A DNA stretch of 64,000 bases from Nevskia sp035651715 (GTDB lineage: Bacteria > Pseudomonadota > Gammaproteobacteria > Nevskiales > Nevskiaceae): NCBI GenBank assembly GCA_035651715.1, contig DASRFD010000049.1, positions 4,583-68,582 on the forward strand, in the 5' to 3' direction. Below the pieces are notes generated by a model that was given only the letters and a program-made list of their open reading frames with translations, did no database searches and was not told the origin of the DNA. Position numbers and translations under genes: made by a program. Shown here one piece after another: positions 1-8,755 of the stretch. Within the stretch, counting starts at the first letter, position 1, and each line of letters opens with the position of its first letter.

Positions 1-508
1 ACAGGTTGTTGCGCGGGCTCGGGTGCGGCAGCGCCAGCAGGCGCGGCCACTCGCGGCGCCAGGCTTGCACCGCCGCGGTCAGTGAAGCGCCGTCGTGGGG
101 CAGGTGGCTGGCCTGCGCGTACTGGCCCACCGCCAGGGTCAACCGCAGGTTTTTCAGGTGCGAAAGCAGCGGCGCCCGCCATCGCGGCGTGCATTCGGCG
201 CGCGGCGGCAGATCGCCGGACCTGCCGCTGCCGGGGAAGCAGAAGCCCATCGGCACCAGGGCGATCCGCCGCGCGTCGTAAAACACCTCGGGCGTGATGC
301 CCAGCCATTGGCGCAGCCGCTCGCCGCTGGCGTCGTCGAAGGGGATGCCGCTGTCGTGGACCTTGCGGCCGGGGGCCTGTCCGGCGATGAGGATGCGCGC
401 CGAAACGTGCGCCTGGACAATGGGGCGCGGGCCGTGCGGCAGGTGCGCGGCGCAAGCGGTGCAGGCGCGCACCTCGCCGAGCAGCGACGCCAGGGTGGCC
501 TTGGCCAA
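1..508 (-). CDS. uracil-DNA glycosylase family protein (3' end outside window)
   Basis: Predicted base-excision-repair enzyme of the uracil-DNA glycosylase superfamily, cytoplasmic. The first 169 codons are present and the C-terminus runs off the left edge. Seen: an early Cys-x-x-Cys (ACTAC) as in Fe-S-containing UDGs, the motif IAGQAPGRKVHDSG (family 4/5-like GxAPG active-site loop), then PFDDASGERLRQWLG, and HPSPRNN at the window edge, which matches the conserved HPS/N loop. I chose a TTG start at 506-508 because it follows AAGGATCGAGG and lies 26 bases after the upstream GH5 stop; no ATG precedes the motifs. The family assignment is firm, the exact UDG class is not. It probably shares a transcript with the GH5 gene. 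Confidence 0.82.
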   Translation of the reverse strand, partial: MAKATLASLLGEVRACTACAAHLPHGPRPIVQAHVSARILIAGQAPGRKVHDSGIPFDDASGERLRQWLGITPEVFYDARRIALVPMGFCFPGSGRSGDLPPRAECTPRWRAPLLSHLKNLRLTLAVGQYAQASHLPHDGASLTAAVQAWRREWPRLLALPHPSPRNNL

Positions 509-534
509 GGGTGCCGGCCTCGATCCTTGCGGCC

Positions 535-2064
535 CTAGCCCGGGGCCAGGCTCACGGTCACGCCGTCCGCGCCGTCGTCCGCCACGATCAGCAGGTGCGC
601 TGCGCCGGCCTCCGAGACGACATGGCCGCCGTCCACCTGCACGGTGTAGCCCTGCGGATAGTGCAGCGCCGGCACGTAGATGTCCGTCACCAGGCCGGCG
701 GCGCTGCCGCCGCCGGGCAGGACGGTGCGGTACTCCAGGCTGAAGGCCCTGGTCCGCGGGTCGAAGCCGTAACTCAGCGGCGTGCCGGCCACCGCCTGCG
801 GGTAGGGGCGCTCCAGCACCGCCAGCTTGGCCGGTTTGACCGAGGCCAGCTCGGTGTCGCGCGCGAACAGGCTCTGCGCGCCGCTGCCCTGCGCCTGGGT
901 GGTCGGGTCGGCCCAGTTCTTGTACGACCACACCATCCAGCCGGTCAGGTTGTCGTCGGCATAACCCACCAGGCGCGCCGTGTCGACCAGGTCCTCGCTG
1001 GCGCTGAACTCGGTCATCAACGAGGCCGCGCCGAGACGGCGGCTGACCGTGCGCGCATTGCTGAACACGCGCTGCTCCAGCGGCTCGCAGGCCGGCAGCT
1101 TCCTCAGGCCGAAGGCCTGCAGCAGGGTTTCCGGCAGGCAGTAGTCGTGCCACGAGAAGCCGAGCTGGCCGTCGGCGATGCCGCGCTCGCCCAGGTGCGA
1201 GTCGGTGCCGAAGTCGAACAGGATCTGCGGCTCGAGCCAGACGATGTTGTCGCGGTCGACGCTGCGGATGCCGGCCAGTACCTTCTCGTACATCGGCTGC
1301 AGCTTGTCGCGCTCGAAGTGCGCGCACCCCTGCGGGCCGGCGCAGCGCGGCCAGTTGCCGCCGGGCCAGGGCTCGTTGATCAGCTCGTAGCCCATCAGGT
1401 GATCCTGGGCGGCCCAGCGCGCCGCGACCGCCATCCAGGCCGAGCGGTAGTCGTCCTGCAGGCCGTCGGCATCGTCCCAGAAGCGGTCGAAGGCATTGCT
1501 GGCCGGCGGCGTGAAGTAGTTGAGCGGGAAGCCGGCGCGGGCCAGCGTGTCGAAGCGGCTGGGCTGCGTCGCCCAGTCGGGGAAGCCCTCGCCGTGGTAG
1601 CGCTCGCTGTACAGGTCCTGGTGAAAGTCGAGCAGGATGTAGATGCCGCGCGCGGCCAGCAGCTGCACCACGCGGTCGATGCGGTCGAGGTAGGACGGGT
1701 CCACCATGTGCGGCTGCGGCATCACGCCGGCGAACAGCACTCCCAGGCGCACCGAGTTGAAGCCGTGGGCCGCCAGCCAGTCGGCGTCGGCGGCGGTGAA
1801 GCCGTCGAGCGAATCCGGCGCGACGTACGGCGCCTGCTTCCACACCGCGTTGACGCCGTGCAGGATCACCGCGCGGCCCTGCGCGTCGACCAGCCAGGCG
1901 CCGTTGCGGCGCAGCTGGTGGTGGCGCGAAGGAGCTTGCGGGCCGCTGTAGGCGGGGACGTTGTCGGCCGCGGCAGCGGTGTCGATGCCGGGCGTGCGGG
2001 TGCATCCCCAGACGAGGATTCCGGTCAGAGCGGCAATCAACACTCCCAGACGAAACCGCTTCAA
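535..2064 (-). CDS. glycoside hydrolase family 5 lipoprotein (endoglycoceramidase-like)
   Basis: Predicted exported beta-glycosidase of clan GH-A, 509 aa. A signal sequence with a possible lipobox (VWGC, Cys21) suggests membrane anchoring, although Trp at -2 is unusual. The TIM-barrel landmarks are present: GVNAVWK near residue 71, ARGIYILLDFHQD near 138-150, acid/base Glu231 in INEPWPG, FSWHDYCLPE near 303, and nucleophile Glu352 in MTEFSAS. A C-terminal beta domain follows. HQDLYS and the NEPWPG context resemble endoglycoceramidase-type GH5 enzymes, so a glycolipid or beta-glucoside is a likely substrate (inference). The start is TTG, supported by GGAGA six bases upstream. A 10-bp direct repeat lies in the leader. 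Confidence 0.85.
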   Translation of the reverse strand: MKRFRLGVLIAALTGILVWGCTRTPGIDTAAAADNVPAYSGPQAPSRHHQLRRNGAWLVDAQGRAVILHGVNAVWKQAPYVAPDSLDGFTAADADWLAAHGFNSVRLGVLFAGVMPQPHMVDPSYLDRIDRVVQLLAARGIYILLDFHQDLYSERYHGEGFPDWATQPSRFDTLARAGFPLNYFTPPASNAFDRFWDDADGLQDDYRSAWMAVAARWAAQDHLMGYELINEPWPGGNWPRCAGPQGCAHFERDKLQPMYEKVLAGIRSVDRDNIVWLEPQILFDFGTDSHLGERGIADGQLGFSWHDYCLPETLLQAFGLRKLPACEPLEQRVFSNARTVSRRLGAASLMTEFSASEDLVDTARLVGYADDNLTGWMVWSYKNWADPTTQAQGSGAQSLFARDTELASVKPAKLAVLERPYPQAVAGTPLSYGFDPRTRAFSLEYRTVLPGGGSAAGLVTDIYVPALHYPQGYTVQVDGGHVVSEAGAAHLLIVADDGADGVTVSLAPG

Positions 2065-2167
2065 CCGAATCTCCAGTATCTACCACGAGAGTGTGACAGC
2101 TTAGTGACGTATTTTCGGGCAAACGAATGTGAAAGCCAAACGTTTTCTTCGGGGAGATCGACGGTCG

Positions 2168-2200
2168 TTGTCACAATTGCGCGGCGGCGTTTGTCACAAT
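2168..2200. repeat. two direct copies of TTGTCACAAT (operator candidate)
   Basis: TTGTCACAAT occurs at 2168-2177 and 2191-2200, 23 bases apart start to start. Each contains the odd palindrome TTGTCACAA. A related GTGTGACA lies at 2091-2098. All lie in the 283-base gap upstream of the GH5 gene and downstream of the DUF1302 gene, where no coding sequence is seen. They could be a regulator binding site for the GH5 promoter (inference). Confidence 0.35.
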
Positions 2201-2347
2201 CCGCGCAGTACGCTGGCCCGACCGCTGTCATATTCGGCCGCGCGCCGTGCCGCGTTTGGGAACGTGCGAGGACGCGGCAAGAAACAGTTCACGAACCGTG
2301 CCGCCGCCGGCGCCGGGCCGGCGCGCTCCCGCCGGAGGGATTACCTT

Positions 2348-4621
2348 CTAGAAGGAGTAGGCAAACCCGAATCCCGCCGTGTCCTTGTCGCGCAGGTAGT
2401 TGATCGCGCCGCCGCCGGTGGAGCCCTGGTAGAAGACCTGCGCGCTCCAGCGCGGACTGAACTCGACGGCGTTGATCAGCTGCCAGGTCTTGGCGCCCTG
2501 GATGAAGTTCTGCTGCGGCAGCGGCGAGCGGCCGTACAGGTCGTGCGACCAGATCAGCTGCGGCTTGAAGTTCCAGTCGAACAGGAAGTTGTCGTACTCG
2601 AGGCGGAACACCAGGCGATAGCCGGTGGAGAACGCGGTGGCGAAGCCGCCGCTCTGCTGCGTCGGCGTGTAGCGCTCGGTCACGTAGGAGCCCAGGCTGC
2701 CGTCGGGATAGATGATGCGGGCGCCGTTGCCCTGCGCGTCCGGCGCGGTGGTGGTGCCGGGCCGGTCGCCGCTGCCGTCGGCGCCGGGGCTGGCATGGGT
2801 GCCGCTGAAATCGCCGGTCTCGAACTGCAGCCGGCTGGTGGGCGGCATGTCGGGGAACCACATCATGCCCAGCTCGGCGATGATGATGATCTGGTCGGCG
2901 CCGATCGGGTTGTCGCTGTTGCCCAGCGCGCGCAGGCCGGTGAAGTCCAGCTGCAGCGCCTGCAGGCGCTCGAAGCCGGGGATGTACTGGCCGGGCTGGA
3001 TGGTCTGGCCGCGGTAGACCGACAGGTAGTCCGGCGCGAAATCGCGGATCGCCGGAATGATCAGCGGCCGCGGGCTCGCGGCGACCTGCGCCAGCGAGGT
3101 CGCCAGGGTCGGCGAGCCCAGCACCTGCAGCGCCGTCGGCAGGTATTGCGCGTTGGCCGGGTTGGCGGCGAACTGCGTCAGCCCGGTGAGGAAGGTGGTC
3201 GACGACACCTCGATCGGCAGCCGCGGCAGCGCCGGTTGCGTCGCCGTCATGAACACGTCCTGCGACTGCACCTGCACCGGCAGGTTGGGCCGGTAGGACA
3301 GCTCGCCGGCCAGCGACCACTTGCCGAAGTTGGTGTTGAAGCTGAAGCCGTACATCTGGATGTTGTCGGGGTAATCCCAGAAGGTCTTGGCCGTGTCGAG
3401 CGGGAACGGGTTGCCGCCGCCGGGAGCGAAGTTGCCGCCCTTGCAGTCCACCACCATGGCGGTGACGATGTTGGTGTCGCCGTCGCGGATGCAGGTCTTG
3501 TCCATCGCGTAGAAGCTCAGGTACGGCAGGCGGCTCTTGTAGCGCAGCGCGTAGAAGGACAGGTCGGTGCCGCCGTTGAGCTCGGGCAGGTACCAGCTCA
3601 GCTTGGCGCCGAACTGGCCCTGCTTCCACGGCTTTTGCGCATGGCCGACCGGCAGCACCTGCGAGTTGCCGTGGCTGGGCGAGAAGGTGGCGCCGATGCC
3701 GGGCAGCGGCTGCCGGTTATACGGGTCCTCGTGCAGCTGGCCCAGCGACAGCAGCGCCGGCTTGCTGCCGTCGCGGGTGTAGACGTCGAACGGCCCGTAG
3801 AACGTGCCGCCCTCGGCCACCTGCACCGGGTCCCAGCCGAACATGTAGAGCAGGTCGAGGTTGACGTTGTCGCGCAGCGCCGTGCCCAGCAGCAGCGCCG
3901 GGGTGGGGCGGAAGATCTCGGCGATCTGCGTCCCCGGCTGGAACAGCAGGCGCTCGTCGGGCGCGTTGATCTCGGCCAGGCTGTTCAGCGCCACCAGGGT
4001 CGATTCGCCCCAGCGGATGTGCTGCCAGCCGCCGGTGAAGCTGAAGTCGTGGCCGAACGCATTGAAGACGCGGTTGACCAGGGCGTCGGTCAGCACCCAG
4101 CTCTTGCCGCCCTGGTCGCGCGCCGGCGTGGCCAGCGCGGTCTGCGACGGCTGGTAGAAGGTGTCCGGGTGGAACTCGTCCTTGGTGTCGTTGCGCGGGT
4201 CGTAGTAGCCGAGCGCGCCGACCTTGAAGTTCCAGTCGCCCCAGTGGCCGCTGACCTGGGTGTTGAGCTTGGTCAGGGCCGCGGTCAGGCTGCCTTGCGG
4301 ATAGTTGAGGTCGCCGTCGTCGCGGTTGGGGCCGTTGAAGGCGCCGGGCGCGGCGACCAGGGCGCGGTTGAGGCTGGCGTCGCCGTTGAAGGAATAGCAG
4401 GCGTTGCCGCTGGCCTGGCTCTGGCAGATGTGCGGATCGAGGTTCTGCTTGTAGATCAGCCGCGCGTCCCGCGGCTCCAGGCGCCAGGCCATGCTCTGCG
4501 AAACGTAGCTCTTGGCGGTCAGGGCGAATTCGTCGCCGATCTCGATCTGTTGCGCGGCCGCGGTGCCGCTCAGCAGCAGCAGGCCCGCGCCCAGGCACTT
4601 ACTCCCCCGTTTTCTCATCAC
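2348..4621 (-). CDS. DUF1302 family outer-membrane protein
   Basis: Large outer-membrane protein of the DUF1302 family, 757 aa, close to the usual length. It has a signal peptide ending around AAAQ (residues 21-24), many alternating aromatic beta-strand segments, an IRWGES segment typical of the family near residue 205, and a C-terminal aromatic residue (GFAYSF), the usual barrel-assembly signal. DUF1302 proteins commonly occur beside DUF1329 proteins in steroid, lipid or terpenoid degraders and are thought to help move hydrophobic compounds; here the DUF1329 gene lies some 36 kb away. The start codon follows GGAGGAGAAGG. The gene is probably transcribed alone, since both flanking gaps are about 200-280 bases. 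Confidence 0.88.
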   Translation of the reverse strand: MMRKRGSKCLGAGLLLLSGTAAAQQIEIGDEFALTAKSYVSQSMAWRLEPRDARLIYKQNLDPHICQSQASGNACYSFNGDASLNRALVAAPGAFNGPNRDDGDLNYPQGSLTAALTKLNTQVSGHWGDWNFKVGALGYYDPRNDTKDEFHPDTFYQPSQTALATPARDQGGKSWVLTDALVNRVFNAFGHDFSFTGGWQHIRWGESTLVALNSLAEINAPDERLLFQPGTQIAEIFRPTPALLLGTALRDNVNLDLLYMFGWDPVQVAEGGTFYGPFDVYTRDGSKPALLSLGQLHEDPYNRQPLPGIGATFSPSHGNSQVLPVGHAQKPWKQGQFGAKLSWYLPELNGGTDLSFYALRYKSRLPYLSFYAMDKTCIRDGDTNIVTAMVVDCKGGNFAPGGGNPFPLDTAKTFWDYPDNIQMYGFSFNTNFGKWSLAGELSYRPNLPVQVQSQDVFMTATQPALPRLPIEVSSTTFLTGLTQFAANPANAQYLPTALQVLGSPTLATSLAQVAASPRPLIIPAIRDFAPDYLSVYRGQTIQPGQYIPGFERLQALQLDFTGLRALGNSDNPIGADQIIIIAELGMMWFPDMPPTSRLQFETGDFSGTHASPGADGSGDRPGTTTAPDAQGNGARIIYPDGSLGSYVTERYTPTQQSGGFATAFSTGYRLVFRLEYDNFLFDWNFKPQLIWSHDLYGRSPLPQQNFIQGAKTWQLINAVEFSPRWSAQVFYQGSTGGGAINYLRDKDTAGFGFAYSF

Positions 4622-4820
4622 CTTCTCCTCCTCTCAAGGGGCGGTGCGCGGCATTACCGTCAGCCGCACTTCATCTTCCCCCGTTTGCGATTCCAGAACC
4701 AGCTGCGGCGCATTGCCGGCGGAAGCGACGCGTGCCCGCCGGGCTGCGGCATGCAGGGCCGCTCCGGATCATGTTGATGCGGCTCAGGGTCAGCACCCGG
4801 CCAGCTGGCGGCAAAGCGCC

Positions 4821-6638
4821 TCACGGCGCCTGGCCCTGCAGCGCCGCGGCGAGGTCGCCGCCCGGCGCCACCGGCAGCAGCAGGCGCGAAGGCGTGGCGC
4901 CGCCGATCGACACCAGGTTCACCCCCGGCAGCGGCACCGTATAGAGCGGCACGCCGACCAGGTACAGCCGCAGGCGGTGGCCCGCCGGGAAACGGTTGCC
5001 GACCGGCCAGAATTCGATGTGGTACTCGCGCGTCTGCAACGGCAGCGCCGGCTGCACGTCGCTGTAGTCGCCGTAAGGCTGGACGATTTCGCCGTTCTGG
5101 TCGATCACCGAGCGCTGCCGGTCGACGCCGGGATAGGCGCTGCGCAGCCGGCCGACGCCGACGGCCGTGGCGTGGCCGTCGGGCCAGACATCGGCCAGCA
5201 CGGCCCAGAGATCGTCCGCCGGCAACGCCGTCGCCACGTACAGGTCCAGGCTCGCCGGACCCGCCACGTTCACCGCGGACCGGAGCGGCGCGCTGCTGTA
5301 GGTCAGCGCCAGCGGCTCCTGGCTGTTGAGCTGGGTCAGCAGCGGCAGGGCATCGAACAGCGACGCCGCCCCGGCCGCGGCAACGGTCCAGGTGGTCGGA
5401 TCGGTCGCGGTCGGCAGCGAGGCCAGGTCCAGGTAGGGCTGCGTCGCGGCCTGCTGCGGCGCGGCGCCGCTCAAGCTGCCGTCGTTGGCCGAAACCGCGC
5501 TGCCCGAGCGCGCCGGGTCGAGGAACAGCGGCTGCCAGTGCGTGCCGGGCAGCGGCCAGCCATCGCCGGTGAGCGTGGTGTTGTCGCCGTTGCTGAAGGC
5601 GTCGTGTCCGCCGTTGCCGAGCAGCAGGGTCACGGCGGGTTCGCGTTCCGCGCCGTTGTCGGCGCCGAGCAGGTAGTGATCGAGCCAGCGCTTGAACTCG
5701 GGGAAAGGCCCCAGGGTGTTGGCGGGAAAACCATCGTGCGCGCCGTAGGTGATCAGCCGCGCCGGCACTCCCGCCGCGCGCAGCTGCCGCACGCTTTCGA
5801 AGGCGCCGCGCGGCTCGGGATCGTAGAAGCTGCCGTCGGCGAGCACCGGGAAATGGTTCGGGCCGGGCAGCGGGCGCATCGCCCGCTGCCGCCAGAAGTC
5901 ATCCTCGGTCGGGTGGCCCGCCAGGATGTTGAAGTAAATGCCGATCTGCCCCAGGCCGGTGTACAGCATGTCGGGAATCGGCCGCCCCTCGAAGAAGGCC
6001 GGCGGAAAATCCGCCAGCAGCGGCAGGCCCACCGAGGCGCCGACCACGATGGCCGGCGCCAGGTTGAGGATGCCGCCCGGGTACAGCAGGTCGCGGTACA
6101 GGTCGTTGGTGCCGGACATCAGCGCCGCGGCGTCGACGCAGGCCAGCGGCAGGTGCAGGGAGTTGTAGACGATGATGGCGCTGGCCGAAAAGCCGTACAG
6201 CCCGATGTGGCCGTTGCTCCAGGGCTGCGTGCAGGCCCAGGCCAGGAATTCGGCCACGTCCTGCTGGTCGCGTGGACCGACCGGGCCCCAGGCGCCGCTG
6301 CTCTGCCCGGTGCCGCGGGCATTGACCTCGACGTAGTTGTAGGCCGGGCCGAAGGAATTGCCGAACGCGGCCGGGGCGCTGAACTGCCCCGAAAACGAGG
6401 TCGGCGCATAGGGGCTGAACTCCACGATCAGCGGCCGCGGCCGGAAATCGCCGGCGCCGCTGACGTAGGCGCGCAGCTGCGCGCCGTCGCTGGCGGTGAA
6501 GGTCACCGGCGCGGTGACCAGCGTGGCCGCGCCGGGCGTGCTGCCCGGGTCGCCGCCGGAGAGGGGCGCGCTGGAGCCGCCGCAGCCGGCCAGCTGGAGC
6601 AGCGCCAGTGCCGACAGCGCCGCAAGGCGCGCGTTCAC
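4821..6638 (-). CDS. CocE/NonD-family hydrolase, predicted lipoprotein
   Basis: Predicted exported alpha/beta hydrolase related to cocaine esterase and X-Pro dipeptidyl peptidases, 605 aa. The GTG start overlaps the TGA of the upstream SDR (GTGA), implying translational coupling. A lipobox LAGC places the mature Cys at residue 19. The N-terminal catalytic domain shows TASDGAQLRAYV, EVNARGTGQS near 104-113 and the nucleophile region LYGFSAS with Ser151; the C-terminal third has the beta-jelly-roll of the family (EFWPVGNRFPAGHRLRL). The nucleophile elbow reads G-x-S-x-S, not the usual G-x-S-x-G. Substrate unknown; an ester or amide outside the cytoplasm is likely. A second family member lies at 52741-54597. 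Confidence 0.85.
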   Translation of the reverse strand: MNARLAALSALALLQLAGCGGSSAPLSGGDPGSTPGAATLVTAPVTFTASDGAQLRAYVSGAGDFRPRPLIVEFSPYAPTSFSGQFSAPAAFGNSFGPAYNYVEVNARGTGQSSGAWGPVGPRDQQDVAEFLAWACTQPWSNGHIGLYGFSASAIIVYNSLHLPLACVDAAALMSGTNDLYRDLLYPGGILNLAPAIVVGASVGLPLLADFPPAFFEGRPIPDMLYTGLGQIGIYFNILAGHPTEDDFWRQRAMRPLPGPNHFPVLADGSFYDPEPRGAFESVRQLRAAGVPARLITYGAHDGFPANTLGPFPEFKRWLDHYLLGADNGAEREPAVTLLLGNGGHDAFSNGDNTTLTGDGWPLPGTHWQPLFLDPARSGSAVSANDGSLSGAAPQQAATQPYLDLASLPTATDPTTWTVAAAGAASLFDALPLLTQLNSQEPLALTYSSAPLRSAVNVAGPASLDLYVATALPADDLWAVLADVWPDGHATAVGVGRLRSAYPGVDRQRSVIDQNGEIVQPYGDYSDVQPALPLQTREYHIEFWPVGNRFPAGHRLRLYLVGVPLYTVPLPGVNLVSIGGATPSRLLLPVAPGGDLAAALQGQAP

Positions 6639-7492
6639 GCCGCCTTCTCCGGCTGCGGCCGCAGCAACAGGTTCAGGCGGTCGTTGAGCAGGCGCATCAC
6701 CCACTCGTAAGGCGGGGCGAACAGGCGCTGCGCCCACCAGCCCAGGCGCACGTCGGCGGAGGTGAACACCATGTAGCGGCGGCGGCGGATGCCGCGCAGG
6801 ATCGCCCGCGCCGCGCGCTCGGGCGATACCGCGTGGCTCTGGAAGCGGCGCTTCAGCGCCTGCATCTGCGGGCTGTTGCCGTCCACGCCCTCGATCTCCA
6901 CCGTGCGCACCAGCCCGGTGTCGACCCCGCCGGGGCAGACCAGGCTCACGTCGATGCGGTGGCGGCGCAGGTCGAAGCGCAGCACCTCCGACACGCCGCG
7001 CAGCCCGAACTTGCTGGCGCTGTAGGGCGCGTGCCAGGGCAGGCCGAACAGCCCCGCCGCGGAGGACACGTTGACCAGGTGGCCGCCGCGGCTCGCCGCG
7101 ATCATCGGCGGGATGAAGCATTCCATCACGTGGATCGGCCCCATCAGGTTCACCTCGATGGCGCGGCGCCACTGCTCGTGGCGCAGGCGCTCGATCGCCC
7201 CCCAGATGGCGATGCCGGCGATGTTCATCACCACGTCCATGCTGCCGTGGGCGCGGTGCAGGTCGGCGGCGAACGCGCGCACCGCCTCGTAGCTGGACAC
7301 GTCCAGCGCGCGCCAGTCCGCCACCTGGCCGCCCGCGGCGCGGATCTGCGCGACCGCCGCCTCCAGCGCCTGCGGGCTGATGTCGGTGAGGAACAGCCGC
7401 GCGCCTTCGCGCGCGGCGGCGAACGCGGTGGCGCGGCCGATGCCGCTGGCGGCGCCGGTGATGAAGACCTTCTTGTCGCGCAGGCTCTTGAT
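6635..7492 (-). CDS. short-chain dehydrogenase/reductase with apparent ATC start
   Basis: NAD(P)-dependent SDR oxidoreductase, about 285 aa. Cofactor motif TGAASGIG at residues 12-19, NIAG near 90, Ser in NVSSAAG near 143 and catalytic YSASK near 157-161 are all intact. No ATG, GTG or TTG precedes the cofactor motif in frame; the first such codon is GTG at 7322-7324, which would delete the Rossmann glycine loop. An ATC at 7490-7492 lies exactly where the initiator is expected, six bases after GGAGGA. Either ATC is used, or the base is an error or recent mutation. It ends overlapping the CocE-like gene and is divergent from an AraC regulator. Confidence 0.8.
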   Translation of the reverse strand: MKSLRDKKVFITGAASGIGRATAFAAAREGARLFLTDISPQALEAAVAQIRAAGGQVADWRALDVSSYEAVRAFAADLHRAHGSMDVVMNIAGIAIWGAIERLRHEQWRRAIEVNLMGPIHVMECFIPPMIAASRGGHLVNVSSAAGLFGLPWHAPYSASKFGLRGVSEVLRFDLRRHRIDVSLVCPGGVDTGLVRTVEIEGVDGNSPQMQALKRRFQSHAVSPERAARAILRGIRRRRYMVFTSADVRLGWWAQRLFAPPYEWVMRLLNDRLNLLLRPQPEKAA

Positions 7493-7498
7493 GACGCT

Positions 7499-7504
7499 TC
7501 CTCC
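7499..7504 (-). promoter_or_regulatory. Shine-Dalgarno site for the ATC-start SDR gene
   Basis: GGAGGA on the minus strand with a six-base spacer before the ATC codon at 7490-7492. This ideal ribosome-binding site decides the start and argues that the missing ATG is a one-base change and not a misplaced frame. Confidence 0.6.
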
Positions 7505-7584
7505 CGCTGAGCGGCGCTGCGGCCGGGCGCGACCGCGCCGGAGGCGCGCCGCACATGCGGAAAAATCTTAGGAAGGAGGCGGCT

Positions 7585-7600
7585 CCGGGCCTAGGCCCGG
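7585..7600. promoter_or_regulatory. 16-bp perfect palindrome in divergent promoter region
   Basis: CCGGGCCTAGGCCCGG is a perfect palindrome in the gap between the divergent SDR-CocE and AraC-CMD gene pairs. Its place suggests a shared operator for the AraC regulator or another dimeric protein. No experimental match is known to me. Confidence 0.35.
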
Positions 7601-7702
7601 GATCGGCCAAAGCCTGTATCAAAAACGGCCATAATCCCGATGCTGTCCGTAGTTGTGACAGGATGCGCCATCGCCGCCGCAGGGGGAGGACCCGGACGAG
7701 CC

Positions 7703-8755
7703 ATGCCCAAGTTTGTCAGCAATCCCGCCCTGGGCTGGGTCTCGGCGCGCCATCTGCAGCACGTGGTGGCGCGGGCCGAGGCCGCCGGCATCTCGATGGA
7801 CGCGCTGCTGGCCGAAGGCGGCCTGGACAAGGCGCGCCTGGCCGACGCCGACGCCGCCATTCCGCTCAGCGCGCTGGAGGCCATGCTCGCCGCCGTGTCC
7901 GGCCGCTACTCCGATCCGCTGATGGGCCTGCACCTGGCCAGCGATATCCAGCCCGCCACCTACGGCGCCATCGGCTACATCATGCAGGCCTGCACCACCC
8001 TCGGCGACGCGCTGGAAGTGGTGACGCGCTACAACGGCCTGCTCAGCAACATCGGCCGCACCTCCCTGGTCCCCGCGCCCGGCCTGCTGCAGATGCGCTG
8101 GGAGTGCAGCGTCGGCAGCGCGGCGCTGCGGCGCCAGGCCACCGAGTACGTGTTCGGCTCCTTCGTCGGCCTGGTGCGCCTGCTGCTGCCGGAGCAGGCC
8201 GGCCTGCTGCAGGCCGTGCACTTCGCCCACCCGCGCCCGGCCGGCGCCGAGCTGGTGCGCGAGTACTTCTCCTTCTTCAAGTGCCCGGTGTACTTCGACA
8301 AGCCGGTGTCGAGCCTGTTCATCGCCGGCGCCGCGCTCAAGGCGCGCCTGCACCACGGCGACGCCTTCCTCAAGGACGTGCTCGACCGCCACGCCCAGGA
8401 GCTGCTGCGCCAGCGCGGGCAGAAAGCATCGCTGCGGGACGAGGTGCGCCACCTGGTCGCCGCCATGATCATCGACGGCGTGCCGACCAAGGACATGGTG
8501 GCGCAGCAGCTCGGCCTCAGCGCCCGCAGCCTGCACCGCAAGCTGGAGGAGCAGGGCACCGGCTACCGCGAGATCCTCGACGAGGTGCGCCTGGCCATCG
8601 CCCAGCAGCGCCTGCGCGACCCGGCCGAGTCGGTCAGCAGCATCGCCGCGTACCTCGGCTTCCACTCGCACCAGGCTTTCCTGCGCTGGTACAAGCAGAA
8701 CACCGGCAGGACGCCGGGCGAACACCGCAGGCAGCTGGCAGGCCGCCCGTCATGA
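7703..8755 (+). CDS. AraC family transcriptional regulator (Arabinose_bd + HTH_18 type)
   Basis: DNA-binding regulator, 350 aa. An N-terminal Arabinose_bd-type sensor domain (about 20-200, with DPLMGLHLASDIQPATYGAIGY) is followed by a C-terminal AraC HTH domain (about 245-345, with AQQLGLSARSLHRKLEEQG and IAAYLGFHSHQAFLRWYKQ). The start at 7703 is preferred over an in-frame codon at 7640 because GGGGGAGGA lies 12-20 bases upstream and it places the sensor domain at the normal distance. It is divergent from the SDR-CocE pair and overlaps the next gene (ATGA), so it likely controls one or both units. The effector is unknown; relatives often sense aromatic or lipid-type compounds. Confidence 0.9.
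   Translation: MPKFVSNPALGWVSARHLQHVVARAEAAGISMDALLAEGGLDKARLADADAAIPLSALEAMLAAVSGRYSDPLMGLHLASDIQPATYGAIGYIMQACTTLGDALEVVTRYNGLLSNIGRTSLVPAPGLLQMRWECSVGSAALRRQATEYVFGSFVGLVRLLLPEQAGLLQAVHFAHPRPAGAELVREYFSFFKCPVYFDKPVSSLFIAGAALKARLHHGDAFLKDVLDRHAQELLRQRGQKASLRDEVRHLVAAMIIDGVPTKDMVAQQLGLSARSLHRKLEEQGTGYREILDEVRLAIAQQRLRDPAESVSSIAAYLGFHSHQAFLRWYKQNTGRTPGEHRRQLAGRPS

Noticed and set aside
511..2403. Long open frame opposite the GH5 gene
   Set aside because: It is a high-GC shadow: Arg/Ala/Gln-rich, no domain, no ribosome site, while the opposite strand holds intact catalytic motifs.
2129..4777. Very long plus-strand open frame across the DUF1302 gene
   Set aside because: Low-complexity Arg/Gln/Val composition typical of antisense frames in GC-rich DNA; the DUF1302 reading has a signal peptide and C-terminal aromatic signature.
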